Origin: Sphingomicrobium sediminis
Lineage (GTDB): Bacteria > Pseudomonadota > Alphaproteobacteria > Sphingomonadales > Sphingomonadaceae
Reading direction: 5' to 3'
Assembly: GCF_023805295.1 (NCBI RefSeq)
Contig: NZ_JAMSHT010000001.1
Span: 372,001-436,000 of the forward strand
Length of the DNA: 64,000 bases
Positions 8,984-17,635 of the stretch are shown in pieces. The notes below the pieces were generated by a model. The model was not told the origin of the DNA. It made no database searches and worked only from the letters and a program-made list of their open reading frames with translations. The stretch's first letter is position 1, and every line of letters begins with the position of its first letter. The position numbers and the translations under genes were made by a program.

Positions 8984-9008
8984 ATCACAATCCCCAGTCA
9001 TGTCGACC

Positions 9009-9239
9009 TCAATATGCGTTGATATCCTCGACGATAAGCTTGCCCTTGGCAGCTTCATGGAGGGTATCGGTGCAGGACCGCGCGGCAATGCCGCCAATCT
9101 TGCATTCGCTCACCGGGGCCTGGACCGACTGGGTCGGCTCCTGAGCATGGGCCGGATCGGCGACGATGATGCTCGCCGGGGCCAGAACGGCCAGCAGGCC
9201 GATGATACCAAGATTGCAAACGTCGGTGCACTTCATCAT
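9009..9239 (-). CDS. Small secreted hypothetical protein
   Basis: A 76-residue protein I do not recognise. It begins with a signal peptide (MMKCTDVCNLGIIGLLAVLA, then an Ala-rich stretch ending in PAHAQ), giving a mature part of about 40 residues with two cysteines (SECKIGG, ARSCTDT) that could form a disulfide. A clear ribosome site (GGGAGAAG) lies six bases upstream of the start on the minus strand, which supports the gene despite its size. It is convergent with the GGDEF-EAL gene. Confidence 0.55.
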   Translation of the reverse strand: MMKCTDVCNLGIIGLLAVLAPASIIVADPAHAQEPTQSVQAPVSECKIGGIAARSCTDTLHEAAKGKLIVEDINAY

Positions 9240-9571
9240 TTTTCTTCTCCCTTTTTCCCTGGGCCCTTTTGATCGGGCATCCTTGTTATGGGGTGGGGAG
9301 GGCGCCGAAATCCTAGGCGGGGTCTGATTTGTTCGTGAAATGAATGTCAGCGAAAATTTCAGAATCTTATCTCACTAAATCAGTGGTTTAACGCGATTTT
9401 GGTCGATTGGTTTGGATTTGCGACCGAGCGGATGGCGCCATCAGACTCAGAATTGCAATGAATTCAACAGTTTCTCGGCCGCATTTCGGCCTCGACTCGG
9501 GTTGTGCCTCGACCAAAGACCCCTTTTCTTGATCGAAGAAGAAGCTATAAGCCGCCCTCACGCTGTGCTGA
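9240..9571. other. Intergenic region before tRNA-Gln
   Basis: This 332-base region is AT-richer than its surroundings. It must hold the promoter of the small secreted gene (minus strand) and of the tRNA (plus strand, with CTATAA at 9545-9550 about 22 bases before the mature tRNA). Three scattered GANTC sites (9362, 9444, 9494) are present. I see no convincing gene. Confidence 0.5.
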
Positions 9572-9646
9572 TGGGGTGTAGCCAAGCGGTAAGGCACCGG
9601 TTTTTGGTACCGGCATGCGCAGGTTCGAATCCTGCCACCCCAGCCA
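9572..9646 (+). tRNA. tRNA-Gln (anticodon UUG)
   Basis: A full cloverleaf can be drawn. The acceptor arm TGGGGTG at 9572 pairs with CACCCCA at 9636-9642, the discriminator is G and CCA is encoded at 9644-9646. The D-arm is GCC AAGCGGTAA GGC. The anticodon stem CCGGT/ACCGG encloses the loop TTTTGGT with anticodon TTG. The T-arm is GCAGG TTCGAAT CCTGC. No duplicated 3' end (attachment site) is seen in the sequence after it, so there is no sign of an integrated element here. Confidence 0.97.
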
Positions 9647-9736
9647 GCGTCCCCTCTCGAAACTTTTGCACTTCGCCATTCGCTTTATTGCAAAGGCGCT
9701 TTCGCGCGCCATGCAAACGCGCAGGAGAGAAGTAGC

Positions 9737-9868
9737 ATGAGTATCGTCAAGAGGATCGCGGTCTTGCCGCGCAAACGCGCAGCCAAGAAACCAAAAGCCG
9801 GATCGGCGAAACCCGACAATAATGGCGCGCAGGTCGTGCGCGAGGCGCAGCCCCGCATGACCGACTGA
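9737..9868 (+). CDS. Possible 43-residue basic protein
   Basis: A short ORF beginning MSIVKRIAVLPRKRAAKKPK, with a good AGGAGAG site eight bases before ATG 9737. The product is rich in Lys and Arg (predicted strongly basic), with no membrane segment or known motif. Its TGA abuts the TCA stop of the convergent CBS gene, forming TGATCA. I do not recognise a family. It is supported only by the ribosome site and by fitting the gap exactly. Confidence 0.35.
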   Translation: MSIVKRIAVLPRKRAAKKPKAGSAKPDNNGAQVVREAQPRMTD

Positions 9869-10384
9869 TCAGGTGGCGAAGCTGACCGCGATGATGATGA
9901 CGACCGTATAGGCAAGGATGCCGAACAGGATCATAGGCAGCGAGATGTTCTCGCCGATCGTCGCTTTTGCCAACGCCTTGGCCTGGTCCAGCAGCTCGGG
10001 CCATGTGTAGGACACGAAGTCGCCCTGCGTCATGATCGAGACAAGCTTCTGATCACCATCGACGATCGGGAGGCGACGGAAGCGCTCGTTCGACATGATA
10101 CGGAGCCAGTCGACCAATTCGTCATCGGCATTGGCCGTCCGCACTTCGCTGGTCATTACCTCAGACACTTTGGTCGAGCCCGGATCGCGCCCTTCGGCGA
10201 TCACGCGGCGCATCAGGTCGCGCTCGGTGAGCATGCCGGTGACGCGATGCGCGTCGTCGACAATGATGATGGAGCCGTAATTCTTTTCCGACATGCGTTT
10301 GGCAGCATCGGCGACCATCATGTCGGCGCTCCCGGTCATCGGAGCAGGCTTGGTCTTATATTCGGCGCGGTCGATAATTCGCAT
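9869..10384 (-). CDS. CBS-pair protein with a C-terminal membrane anchor
   Basis: A 171-residue protein with two CBS domains (about residues 12-65 and 78-130; GSIIIVDDAHRVTGMLTERD and RRLPIVDGDQKLVSIMTQGD are the repeat cores). A single hydrophobic C-terminal helix from about residue 148 ends at the terminus. CBS pairs bind adenosyl nucleotides and act as regulatory sensors. The terminal helix suggests attachment to the inner membrane. GGGAGAC precedes ATG by seven bases. The partner is unknown; it is downstream of the LOV-HTH gene on the same strand but separated by 256 bases. Confidence 0.85.
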   Translation of the reverse strand: MRIIDRAEYKTKPAPMTGSADMMVADAAKRMSEKNYGSIIIVDDAHRVTGMLTERDLMRRVIAEGRDPGSTKVSEVMTSEVRTANADDELVDWLRIMSNERFRRLPIVDGDQKLVSIMTQGDFVSYTWPELLDQAKALAKATIGENISLPMILFGILAYTVVIIIAVSFAT

Positions 10385-10640
10385 GTTCGTCTCCCAGACT
10401 TCCCCCCGCCCGGGTTAACGAGGCTGTCGCCCCGCATCGTGCGACGGTAATGGAGAGACGCGCGGACAAGGGAAAGCTGGCCTTTTTCCGGTAGCGAAAC
10501 GATTTTTGTCGGAAGGGTTGGACCCGACCCCGGAAAGTCACGCCAAGAGGGAAGCGGTGAGACTCGTTATGTTGGGACCGGATCCATAATCAAAGATAAG
10601 GATCGGACCGCAATAACCTAGCTGGACCTTGGGGTAGGGG

Positions 10641-11336
10641 TCAGATGCCCGCTTCGACGGCGGTGCGGACGAGTTCGGCGCTGGTGCGCAGCCCGAGCTT
10701 TTCCATCACGAGGCCGCGATGCATCTTCACGGTCTTTTCGGAGAGACCAAGTTCCCACGCAATCTGCTTGTTGCGCAGGCCCGAGGCGACGAGCGTCATC
10801 ACCTGCTTCTGGCGCGGCGAGAGCATCTTCACCTTTTCGGCTGATTCAATGCGGCGCGCGGTCGATGGGCCGGGCGAGCTGTCGCTCAACTCGACCTGGC
10901 TGCCGAGGAAATATTGGAGCTCGTCCTCATCATCATAGATGGGCGCCACGACGACCGCATTGCGAAACGGCGTGCCGTCCTTCTTGTAGTTGAGGATCTC
11001 GACAAGGACGGGCTTGTGGTCGCGGACCCCCTCGCTGATCGTTTCGGACAACCAGGGCTCGGTACCCGGGCCGGCGAGAAAGCGGCAATTGCGGCCGAGG
11101 ATTTCCTCGCGGGTGAAGCCGGTAAGCTCGATAAAGGCCTCGTTGACGGCGACGATGGGATTGTCGGGCAGGCGCGGGTCGGAAATGACTGACGCGATCG
11201 GGCTGTTCTCGATCAACGACGCCACTTCGGGCGCCGGATCGATCTTCTCGATCGGCACGGTTGGATCCGGCGTTTCGCGCGGACCCGTGGGTTCAGCAAC
11301 ACTTCCCTCAGTCACGATGTCAGTATGGACGTTCAT
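10641..11336 (-). CDS. EL222-like blue-light-regulated LOV-HTH transcription factor
   Basis: A 231-residue protein with a LOV (PAS) domain at about residues 35-145 and a LuxR-type helix-turn-helix at about 165-231. The flavin-binding signature [15 protein letters not shown] contains the photoactive Cys84, and [18 protein letters not shown] and YFLGSQVE follow, as in EL222 of Erythrobacter litoralis. The C-terminal part ([37 protein letters not shown]) is also nearly the same as EL222. In EL222, blue light forms an FMN-cysteinyl adduct, which frees the HTH domain for dimerisation and DNA binding. ATG 11336 matches the expected length; an extended frame reaches further upstream but is unlikely. 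No clear ribosome site is seen. The gene diverges from a GPH symporter. Confidence 0.93.
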   Translation of the reverse strand: MNVHTDIVTEGSVAEPTGPRETPDPTVPIEKIDPAPEVASLIENSPIASVISDPRLPDNPIVAVNEAFIELTGFTREEILGRNCRFLAGPGTEPWLSETISEGVRDHKPVLVEILNYKKDGTPFRNAVVVAPIYDDEDELQYFLGSQVELSDSSPGPSTARRIESAEKVKMLSPRQKQVMTLVASGLRNKQIAWELGLSEKTVKMHRGLVMEKLGLRTSAELVRTAVEAGI

Positions 11337-11454
11337 AACGCTAAATAAAAGCGCCAGCGTAACAATGGTTGCATCTAACGACCTTTGCTGCGCTGCGAGA
11401 TTGACTTTTCGCTGCAAAAAGCGGCCAATTCTCTCCACCCGGGGGAGAGAGAAG
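11337..11454. promoter_or_regulatory. Divergent promoter region between the LOV-HTH gene and the GPH symporter
   Basis: This 118-base spacer must serve both genes. On the minus side, TATTTA lies close to the LOV-HTH start, which also lacks a ribosome site, so a leaderless transcript is possible. On the plus side GGGGGAGAGAG precedes the symporter ATG. A short inverted repeat CGCT-N6-AGCG lies between. Binding by the LOV-HTH protein is an inference from position only. Confidence 0.4.
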
Positions 11455-12837
11455 ATGTCCGAACGCATGAGGCCGCTCAGCGGCCGCGAGAAAGCGGGTT
11501 ATGGCATCGGCGATTTTGCCTCGAACCTCTATCTCGGCTTTTTCGGCCTCTTCCTCCTCTATTACTATACCGACATTTACGGGATTTCCGCCGCGGCGGC
11601 GGCAACCATCATGCTGGCCACGCGCGTGGTCGACGCGATCACCGATCCGATCATGGGCGCGATCGCCGATCGGACGCGGACGAAATGGGGGCGTTATCGA
11701 CCCTACCTCCTTTTCGTGTCGGTGCCATTCGGGATCATGGGGTATCTGACACTTGCCGGACCGGATGGCAGCGAGACCTTCAAGATCGTTTATGCGCTCG
11801 TCACCTACATGCTGGTGATGATGCTCTATACGGCAATCAACCTGCCTTATTCCGCCTTGCTGGGTGTGATTTCACCCCGATCGGAAGAGCGTACCAAGGC
11901 GACGGTCTACCGCTTCGTGATGGCGAGCCTGGGCAATCTCTTCGTGGCGCTCACGGCGACTGCCCTGGTGCGCGAATTCGGAAACGGCGATGATCTGGTC
12001 GGGATGCGTTGGACAATGGGGATTTTCGCGACGATTGCGGTCGTGAGCTTCCTTGTCTGTTTCGCCACCACCCGCGAGCGGATCGAGGCCATTCCGCAAA
12101 AGATCGACCTCAAGCGCGATCTCGGCACGATGATCAAGGACGGTGTATGGCCTATCGTTGCCATCGGTTGCCTGTTGCTGATTGTCGGCATTTCGCTGCG
12201 CGGATCGACCGCGGTCTTCTACTTTAAGTATCTGACTGACTATGGCGATCAGCCGCTCTTGTGGGCGTTCGACTATTTCTCGGTCAATCTGGCGCTCTCT
12301 TTCGTTGGCGTGGCATTGGGGAGCCTTGCCGTGGCCTGGCTACGCAAGCGCTGGACCAAGCGGGAATTGATGATCGGCAGCGGGTTGCTCAATGCCGTCT
12401 TGTTGGTGATCTTCTATTTCGTGCCGCCGGCGCTCTATTGGGTCATCACCTCGATCGCCGTGGCCTCCGGTTTCCTGTTCGGGATCGCGATCACGGCGAT
12501 TTTCGCAATCTACACGGACGTCGCCGAATTTTCCGAATGGAAGAATCATCGCCAGGTGACGGCATTGGTGATCGCCGCTTCGATCTTTTCGATGAAGGCG
12601 GGGGGCGCTTTGGGTGGGGCCATTCCGGGCTTTGCGCTCGGCTCGGTCGGCTTCGTGCCGAATGTCGCGCAGCCAGGCGAAGTGCAGAACATGATCCTCG
12701 TCGTGTACACCTTCGTTCCGGCGGCCGCCTTCCTGCTCAGCGGCGTGGTTTTCCTCAAATATCCGCTCGATCGCACGCGGGTTTGCCAGATCGAAGCCGA
12801 TCTCAATAAGCGGCGTGGGAACCTCGCCCCTGCCTGA
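11455..12837 (+). CDS. MFS transporter, glycoside-pentoside-hexuronide (GPH):cation symporter type
   Basis: A 460-residue protein with about twelve transmembrane helices. The N-terminal block [20 protein letters not shown] and the loop [25 protein letters not shown] are typical of the GPH/MelB branch, in which the Asp residues of the second and fourth helices take part in cation coupling. The likely substrate is a sugar or glycoside, not further defined. ATG 11455 has a strong GGGGGAGAGAG site; a longer frame extends upstream but runs antisense through the LOV-HTH gene. It is divergent from that regulator. Confidence 0.88.
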   Translation: MSERMRPLSGREKAGYGIGDFASNLYLGFFGLFLLYYYTDIYGISAAAAATIMLATRVVDAITDPIMGAIADRTRTKWGRYRPYLLFVSVPFGIMGYLTLAGPDGSETFKIVYALVTYMLVMMLYTAINLPYSALLGVISPRSEERTKATVYRFVMASLGNLFVALTATALVREFGNGDDLVGMRWTMGIFATIAVVSFLVCFATTRERIEAIPQKIDLKRDLGTMIKDGVWPIVAIGCLLLIVGISLRGSTAVFYFKYLTDYGDQPLLWAFDYFSVNLALSFVGVALGSLAVAWLRKRWTKRELMIGSGLLNAVLLVIFYFVPPALYWVITSIAVASGFLFGIAITAIFAIYTDVAEFSEWKNHRQVTALVIAASIFSMKAGGALGGAIPGFALGSVGFVPNVAQPGEVQNMILVVYTFVPAAAFLLSGVVFLKYPLDRTRVCQIEADLNKRRGNLAPA

Positions 12838-12874
12838 TCGATTTGGTCCCGTAACATCCTTGATCTAGGATAGA

Positions 12875-13999
12875 ATGATGCAGGGGCCGCTTCACGGATT
12901 GCGGATTATCGAGCTGGCGGGCGTCGGCCCGGCGCCGTTTGCCGCAATGATGCTCGCCGATCATGGCGCGGAGGTGATCCGCGTCGAGCGGGCAGGCGGC
13001 TTCAATGTACCGCCGGGACCGATCGACCGCGGACGCACGACTATCAGGCTCGACCTCAAGCGCGATCCGGCCAAGCATGCCTTCCTCAAACTGGTGGAGA
13101 GCGCAGATGGGTTGATCGATCCCTATCGCCCCGGTCGCATCGAAGCGCTTGGGCTTGGTCCGGCGCAACTGCATGGCGTCAATTCAAAACTGGTGATCGG
13201 CCGGATCACCGGCTGGGGACAGCATGGGCCGCTGAGCCAGCAGGCTGGCCACGACATCAACTATCTGGCTCTGTCCGGCCTACTGCACGGCATGGGCTCG
13301 GCCGATCGCCGACCGCTACCGCCCGCCAATTTGGTCGCCGATTATGGCGGCGGGGCAATGATGCTGGCCTTCGGCATGCTTGCGGCCTTGCTGGAGGTGC
13401 GAAATGGCGCCGATCAAGGACGGGTCGTCGATGCGGCCATGAGCGAAGGCGCGGCGCTGCTCGGCTCGTTCCTCTATGGCCTGAAAAATCTGGGCCTGTG
13501 GACCGACGAGCGCGAAGCGAGCCTCCTGAATGGCGGGATGGCGCTCTATGGCACCTATCGCTGTTCGGACGGCAAATATCTATCCGTCGGCGCAATCGAA
13601 CCGCAATTCGTCAAATCTTTCCTGAGCGGCATCGGCCTTTCCGAGGACCCGCTTTTTATCAATATTCTCGATCCGGAGCTATGGGAGGACCAGGCCGAAG
13701 CCGTGGCCGAGCGCATCGGTGCCGAGCCACGCTCGCATTGGTTGTCCGTGTTCGACGGCAAGGATGCCTGCGTCGCGCCGGTGCTGAAAATGTCAAAGGC
13801 CGCGCAGCATCCGCACCATGCGGCGCGCGGCGCCTTCGTCGACCAGGCTGGCGGGCCGGTTCCTGCGCCGGTCCCGCGCTACGATGAGGAGGCGCTGCCG
13901 CTACCGCCGCTGCGCAAGGTCGAGCGGGACGCGGAAGTCGCGTTGCTGGAGTCGCTGGGGCTCGACGAGGAGGCTATCGCCCAAGCGCTTGGCGACTAG
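12875..13999 (+). CDS. CaiB/BaiF family protein, probable alpha-methylacyl-CoA racemase
   Basis: A 374-residue class III CoA-transferase fold protein. GPLHGLRIIELAGVGPAPFA, AEVIRVER, DLKRDPAKHAFLKLVESADG and GRITGWGQHGPLSQQAGHDI are the usual blocks; the His-Asp pair of GHDINY corresponds to the catalytic positions of racemases of this family (Asp156 and His126 in the mycobacterial enzyme). It would epimerise 2-methylacyl-CoA thioesters during branched-chain fatty acid breakdown. A CoA-transferase role cannot be excluded. The end overlaps the convergent EAL gene by 26 bases. Confidence 0.88.
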   Translation: MMQGPLHGLRIIELAGVGPAPFAAMMLADHGAEVIRVERAGGFNVPPGPIDRGRTTIRLDLKRDPAKHAFLKLVESADGLIDPYRPGRIEALGLGPAQLHGVNSKLVIGRITGWGQHGPLSQQAGHDINYLALSGLLHGMGSADRRPLPPANLVADYGGGAMMLAFGMLAALLEVRNGADQGRVVDAAMSEGAALLGSFLYGLKNLGLWTDEREASLLNGGMALYGTYRCSDGKYLSVGAIEPQFVKSFLSGIGLSEDPLFINILDPELWEDQAEAVAERIGAEPRSHWLSVFDGKDACVAPVLKMSKAAQHPHHAARGAFVDQAGGPVPAPVPRYDEEALPLPPLRKVERDAEVALLESLGLDEEAIAQALGD

Positions 14000-14798
14000 G
14001 CGTGCAGTTTTGCTCCCAGTCGCGCTGCCACGCGTCAAGCCATTCGGGCAGCGCATCGGGTTCGAGTGGCCGGGCAATACGGTAGCCTTGTGCGATATCG
14101 CAATCCATCTCGCTCATCAGGCGGAGCTGCGCGCTGGTCTCGACGCCCTCTGCCGTCGCGCTGATGCCGAGTGCGTGGGCGAGGTCGATCATCGCTTTCA
14201 CGATGGCGCGGCTATCGGCATTCTCGACCGCATCGTTGATGAAGAATCGGTCTATCTTGAGCTCGCTGAAGGGCAGCTGGCGTAGTTGCATGAGGCTCGA
14301 ATAGCCGGTGCCGAAATCGTCGATGGCCAGGCCGATGCCCTTGATGCGGAAGCGGGTCAGCGTGTCGAGCAGGTTGGCGAGCGGTTGTGTCGCGCTTTCG
14401 GTGAGCTCGAGAACGAGCATGCCGGGCGGGACAAGATGCTCCTCGCACTTGGCCTCGACGAGATCGGGAAAGTCCAATGCTTTCAGGCTGATGGCGCTGA
14501 TATTGAAGGCGAGGCCGCAATCGATGCCGTCGGCGCGCCAGCGGTGCCATTGATGGAATGCGGCATCCATGCCCCAGCGCGTGAGCGGGTCGATCAGCCC
14601 GTGACGTTCGGCGAGCGGCACGAAGCGCGAGGGCGGAACCTGGCCGAATTCGGGATCGTCCCAGCGCACCAGCGCTTCCACGCGCACCAGCTTGCCGGTC
14701 TTGAGACAGATTTTGGGTTGGTAGACGAGGTGGAGCCGATCGTTGATCAGCGCCCGCTCGAAGCCGTCGAGCAGCCCAAGCTCGACGGTTTCCGTCAT
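13974..14798 (-). CDS. Stand-alone EAL domain protein (putative c-di-GMP phosphodiesterase)
   Basis: A 274-residue protein consisting almost wholly of an EAL domain (about residues 12-255). The key motifs are VEALVRW, FNISAIS with the metal Asn, LELTES, IDDFGTGYSSL, LKIDRFF and ATAEGVET, so the active site looks complete. It has no membrane or sensor part of its own. Its start overlaps the stop of the upstream receiver-domain gene by four bases on the same strand, so the two are probably a split two-component response unit in which phosphorylation of the receiver may govern the EAL partner. The last codons overlap the end of the CaiB-type gene. Confidence 0.9.
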   Translation of the reverse strand: MTETVELGLLDGFERALINDRLHLVYQPKICLKTGKLVRVEALVRWDDPEFGQVPPSRFVPLAERHGLIDPLTRWGMDAAFHQWHRWRADGIDCGLAFNISAISLKALDFPDLVEAKCEEHLVPPGMLVLELTESATQPLANLLDTLTRFRIKGIGLAIDDFGTGYSSLMQLRQLPFSELKIDRFFINDAVENADSRAIVKAMIDLAHALGISATAEGVETSAQLRLMSEMDCDIAQGYRIARPLEPDALPEWLDAWQRDWEQNCTPSRQALGR

Positions 14799-15187
14799 GC
14801 AACCAAGCGCTGTCGGACCTGGCCGAACAGATGTTCAAGTGCTTCGAGACGCGCCGGTTTGTTCATCGGGCCGACCATGTTGAGGCCAAGCTCGCGGCCG
14901 AGGCGATAGGCCGTGTCGACGATGCGGTTGTCGAAGCCCGAGATAATGAGAACGGGCTGCTCGGCATTTTCGCTGGCAAGAAAGCGCAGCAATTCAACGC
15001 CGTCGGCGCCCGGCATGCCGAGATCGACCGCGACCATGGCCGGCGGATCCTCGCGGAAACGGCGCCGAAAATCCTCGTGATCCGACGCAATTTCAGGTTC
15101 GAAGGCAGCAAGTTTGGCGGCGCTGGCAAGATAGTCGGCTAGCGCCGGTTCGTCATCGATCAGGAGCAGGCGGGGGGAGCCTGACAT
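14795..15187 (-). CDS. Single-domain response regulator (CheY-like receiver)
   Basis: A receiver domain of about 130 residues with no output domain. The acidic pocket is LLLIDDEP near residue 8, the phosphoacceptor Asp is in VAVDLGMPGADG, and the conserved Lys is in MNKPARLEALE. ATG 15187 is chosen; a GTG two codons earlier is also possible. A GAGG-like site lies upstream. It is translationally coupled (4-base overlap) to the EAL gene, which suggests c-di-GMP output. No histidine kinase lies in this window, so its partner is elsewhere. Confidence 0.85.
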   Translation of the reverse strand: MSGSPRLLLIDDEPALADYLASAAKLAAFEPEIASDHEDFRRRFREDPPAMVAVDLGMPGADGVELLRFLASENAEQPVLIISGFDNRIVDTAYRLGRELGLNMVGPMNKPARLEALEHLFGQVRQRLVA

Positions 15188-15327
15188 AAACACCTCTTTT
15201 TCGGATCCAACCTCGAACTCGGATCGTGAGCGTTCACCCTAGCGCAGCGATGGGCCGCAGGAAACGGCTTTTTAACCTAATCGTCTCAAAAGGTTCGAGG
15301 AAGTTTTGGGCTCTTTGGGAGATTGTC

Positions 15328-16023
15328 ATGCTCGGTTCGTTCCTCCGGCGGCGTCAGGACCGGCCTTTCGGCCAGGACCAGATCGCCTTCGAATCGACTG
15401 TTTTTTCGCTGTCTACGGACGTTCCGCGTCCGGTCGAGCGTCGCGTCGACGAGCGCGTCATGCCGATGCTGCGAGTCGCGAAAATGACGGTGAATGGCGC
15501 CGAACAGCTCATTCGCGTGCGCAATCTCTCCGCCGGTGGCCTCATGGCCGAGGTGACGGAGCCCCGCGAAGTTGGCGATGAAGTCAGCCTCGAACTCAAT
15601 TCCCAGCAGATCCCCGCCAAGGTCGTGTGGACCCGCGAAGGCACGGCCGGCTTCAAGTTCGAAGCCAATATCGATCTTGGCGAGATGCTCGCCGGTCGCA
15701 AGCCGCGCCACGGTTTCCGCCCGCGTCCGCCGCGTCTCAAGGTCGATTGCAAGGCCAATGTCCGCGTCGGCAAGCTTTATTACACGGTCGACGTGCACGA
15801 CATCTCGCTCGGCGGGATGAAGGTCGAGCCGATCGAAGAATATTGCCTCGGCCAGAAGGTCGTCGTGGTGGTCGAGAGCCTGCGTCCCATCAAGGGCGAG
15901 ATCCGCTGGTATTCGGATCGCCGCGCCGGGATCGTCTTCGATCGTCCGCTGGAATTCGAGGAACTGGCCGAATGGATGGCCAAGCGTCTCGAACTCGCCA
16001 GCCTCAAGGCCGGCCTCAAATAG
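15328..16023 (+). CDS. Tandem PilZ-domain protein
   Basis: A 231-residue cytoplasmic protein with two PilZ-like domains. The first (about residues 33-112) has [13 protein letters not shown] and [14 protein letters not shown], which are the RxxxR and N/DxSxxG c-di-GMP-binding motifs. The second (about 128-220) has [15 protein letters not shown] and [14 protein letters not shown], with a weaker arginine motif. PilZ proteins are c-di-GMP effectors. Other c-di-GMP genes lie close by on both sides. ATG 15328 is the natural start; a longer frame upstream lacks a ribosome site. Confidence 0.85.
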   Translation: MLGSFLRRRQDRPFGQDQIAFESTVFSLSTDVPRPVERRVDERVMPMLRVAKMTVNGAEQLIRVRNLSAGGLMAEVTEPREVGDEVSLELNSQQIPAKVVWTREGTAGFKFEANIDLGEMLAGRKPRHGFRPRPPRLKVDCKANVRVGKLYYTVDVHDISLGGMKVEPIEEYCLGQKVVVVVESLRPIKGEIRWYSDRRAGIVFDRPLEFEELAEWMAKRLELASLKAGLK

Positions 16024-16099
16024 GGCTTTTGGCCCCTCTTTAAAGTTTCGCGCCCGCGCCTATCTCGCTCCTGACAAGCGAGACAGGAAAGAGATCGTC

Positions 16100-16660
16100 A
16101 TGGCTAAGCAGACCGCCATCCTTGCCAATGGGTGCTTTTGGTGCACCGAAGCCGTCTTCCTCGACGTAATCGGCGTCGAAAGCGTGGAAAGCGGCTATAT
16201 CGGGGGGCATGTCCTCAACCCCACCTATCGCGAAGTGTGCGGCGGCAACACCGGCCATGCCGAGGCGATCAAGCTCGTCTTCGAAGACGAAGCCATCTCC
16301 TACGAAGACCTGCTCGAAATCTTCTTCGCGACCCATGACCCGACCCAGCTCAATCGGCAGGGCAATGATGTCGGCACGCAATATCGCAGCGCCATCTTCC
16401 CGCTCGACGAAGAGCAGCGCCAGATTGCGATGCGGGTGATTGCCGAGACCGATGCGGCGATCGAGGGCAAGGTCGTGACCACCATCGAGGAAGCGACCGA
16501 ATGGTATCCGGCCGAGGATTACCATCAGGATTATTATGCCGAGAACGGCAATTCCAATCCTTATTGCATGGCGATCATCGACCCCAAGCTGCGCAAGTTC
16601 CGCAAGAGCTTTGCGGACAAACTCAAGAACCGATGGGATTCTAATAATCCAGTTGTCTAG
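16100..16660 (+). CDS. msrA: Peptide-methionine (S)-S-oxide reductase MsrA
   Basis: A 186-residue enzyme that reduces the S epimer of methionine sulfoxide in proteins, using thioredoxin. The active-site motif [12 protein letters not shown] sits at residues 9-20 with the catalytic Cys in [45 protein letters not shown] and EDYHQDYY are the family blocks. The site AGGAAAGAG precedes ATG. Its TAG stop shares the CTAG at 16657-16660 with the stop of the convergent Sua5 gene. Confidence 0.95.
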   Translation: MAKQTAILANGCFWCTEAVFLDVIGVESVESGYIGGHVLNPTYREVCGGNTGHAEAIKLVFEDEAISYEDLLEIFFATHDPTQLNRQGNDVGTQYRSAIFPLDEEQRQIAMRVIAETDAAIEGKVVTTIEEATEWYPAEDYHQDYYAENGNSNPYCMAIIDPKLRKFRKSFADKLKNRWDSNNPVV

Positions 16661-17586
16661 TTCGAACGGGGTGCAGCAGCCCTCTTGAGCCGGTCGCGGA
16701 TCGCGGCGGCGAGCGCATCGCCCGGAATGGGCGCGACGGCGATTTTCGGCGCGTCGGCGTCGTCGGCTTCGTGCAGGAGCGCGAACAGGTTGGCGGCCGC
16801 TTCGACCGGCGTTCCGCCGAGATAAAGATCGCCTTCCACCTCTCCATAACCGATCAGGACTTCGTCCTTGTCAGGCTCCGTGACGTCGAGGCGTAAGGGT
16901 TTTTGCGGCGCATAGTGGCTGCTGAGCTGGCCGGGCGCCTCGATTTTCTTGTCATCGCCGGCGACTGCGTCCGGAACGTGGACCGGGCCGCGGCGTAGCA
17001 GGCGCAGTTCGCCGCCCGTATCGGCAATGATGGTGCTTTCGATGCCAGCTTCAGTCGGCCCGCCGTCGAGGATGAGGCGGATGCGGCCAGCAAGGCTCGC
17101 GGCGACATGGGTGGCGCGGGTCGGGCTGATGCGACCGCTGGCGTTGGCGCTGGGCGCGGCGAGCGGCTTGCCGAAGCGATGGAGCAAGGCGCGCATCACC
17201 GGATGGGCGGGCACGCGAATGGCGATGGTCGGCAGGCCTGCGGTGACGACATCGGCAATGCCTGCATCCTCGCGCCGCGGCAGGACGAGGGTAAGGGGCC
17301 CCGGCCAATAGAGCTCGGCCAATTCGCGAGCACGGTCGGTGAAATATGCAAGCTTCTCCGCCGCCTCCAGGTCGAAGACATGGGTGATGAGCGGATTGAA
17401 GTCGGGGCGGCCTTTGGCTTTGTAGATGCGCGCCACGGCGAGCGCGTCCGTCGCATTGGCGGCGAGCCCGTAGACCGTTTCGGTTGGCACGGCGACGGGC
17501 GCGCCCTGTCCCAGCAGGGTCGCTGCACGGTCGATCGCATCGCGGTCGGCACGCAGGATTTCGGTCGGTAGTGACGTGGGCGCCAT
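16657..17586 (-). CDS. tsaC: L-threonylcarbamoyladenylate synthase, Sua5 type
   Basis: A 309-residue protein with an N-terminal YrdC domain (about 1-200) and a C-terminal Sua5 domain. It makes threonylcarbamoyl-AMP for the universal t6A37 tRNA modification. Motifs are [58 protein letters not shown] and [20 protein letters not shown]; the Sua5 linker-domain signature [12 protein letters not shown] follows. ATG 17586 is chosen by homology; the reading frame is open further upstream over the divergent acyl-CoA dehydrogenase gene. Confidence 0.92.
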   Translation of the reverse strand: MAPTSLPTEILRADRDAIDRAATLLGQGAPVAVPTETVYGLAANATDALAVARIYKAKGRPDFNPLITHVFDLEAAEKLAYFTDRARELAELYWPGPLTLVLPRREDAGIADVVTAGLPTIAIRVPAHPVMRALLHRFGKPLAAPSANASGRISPTRATHVAASLAGRIRLILDGGPTEAGIESTIIADTGGELRLLRRGPVHVPDAVAGDDKKIEAPGQLSSHYAPQKPLRLDVTEPDKDEVLIGYGEVEGDLYLGGTPVEAAANLFALLHEADDADAPKIAVAPIPGDALAAAIRDRLKRAAAPRSN

Positions 17587-17635
17587 GGCCGCGCTATGAG
17601 GCCCCCAAACAGATTTGTGAAGGAAAAGAACATCC

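Noticed and set aside
9572..9868. Possible integration site at the tRNA-Gln
   Set aside because: No integrase gene and no repeat of the tRNA 3' end was found downstream.
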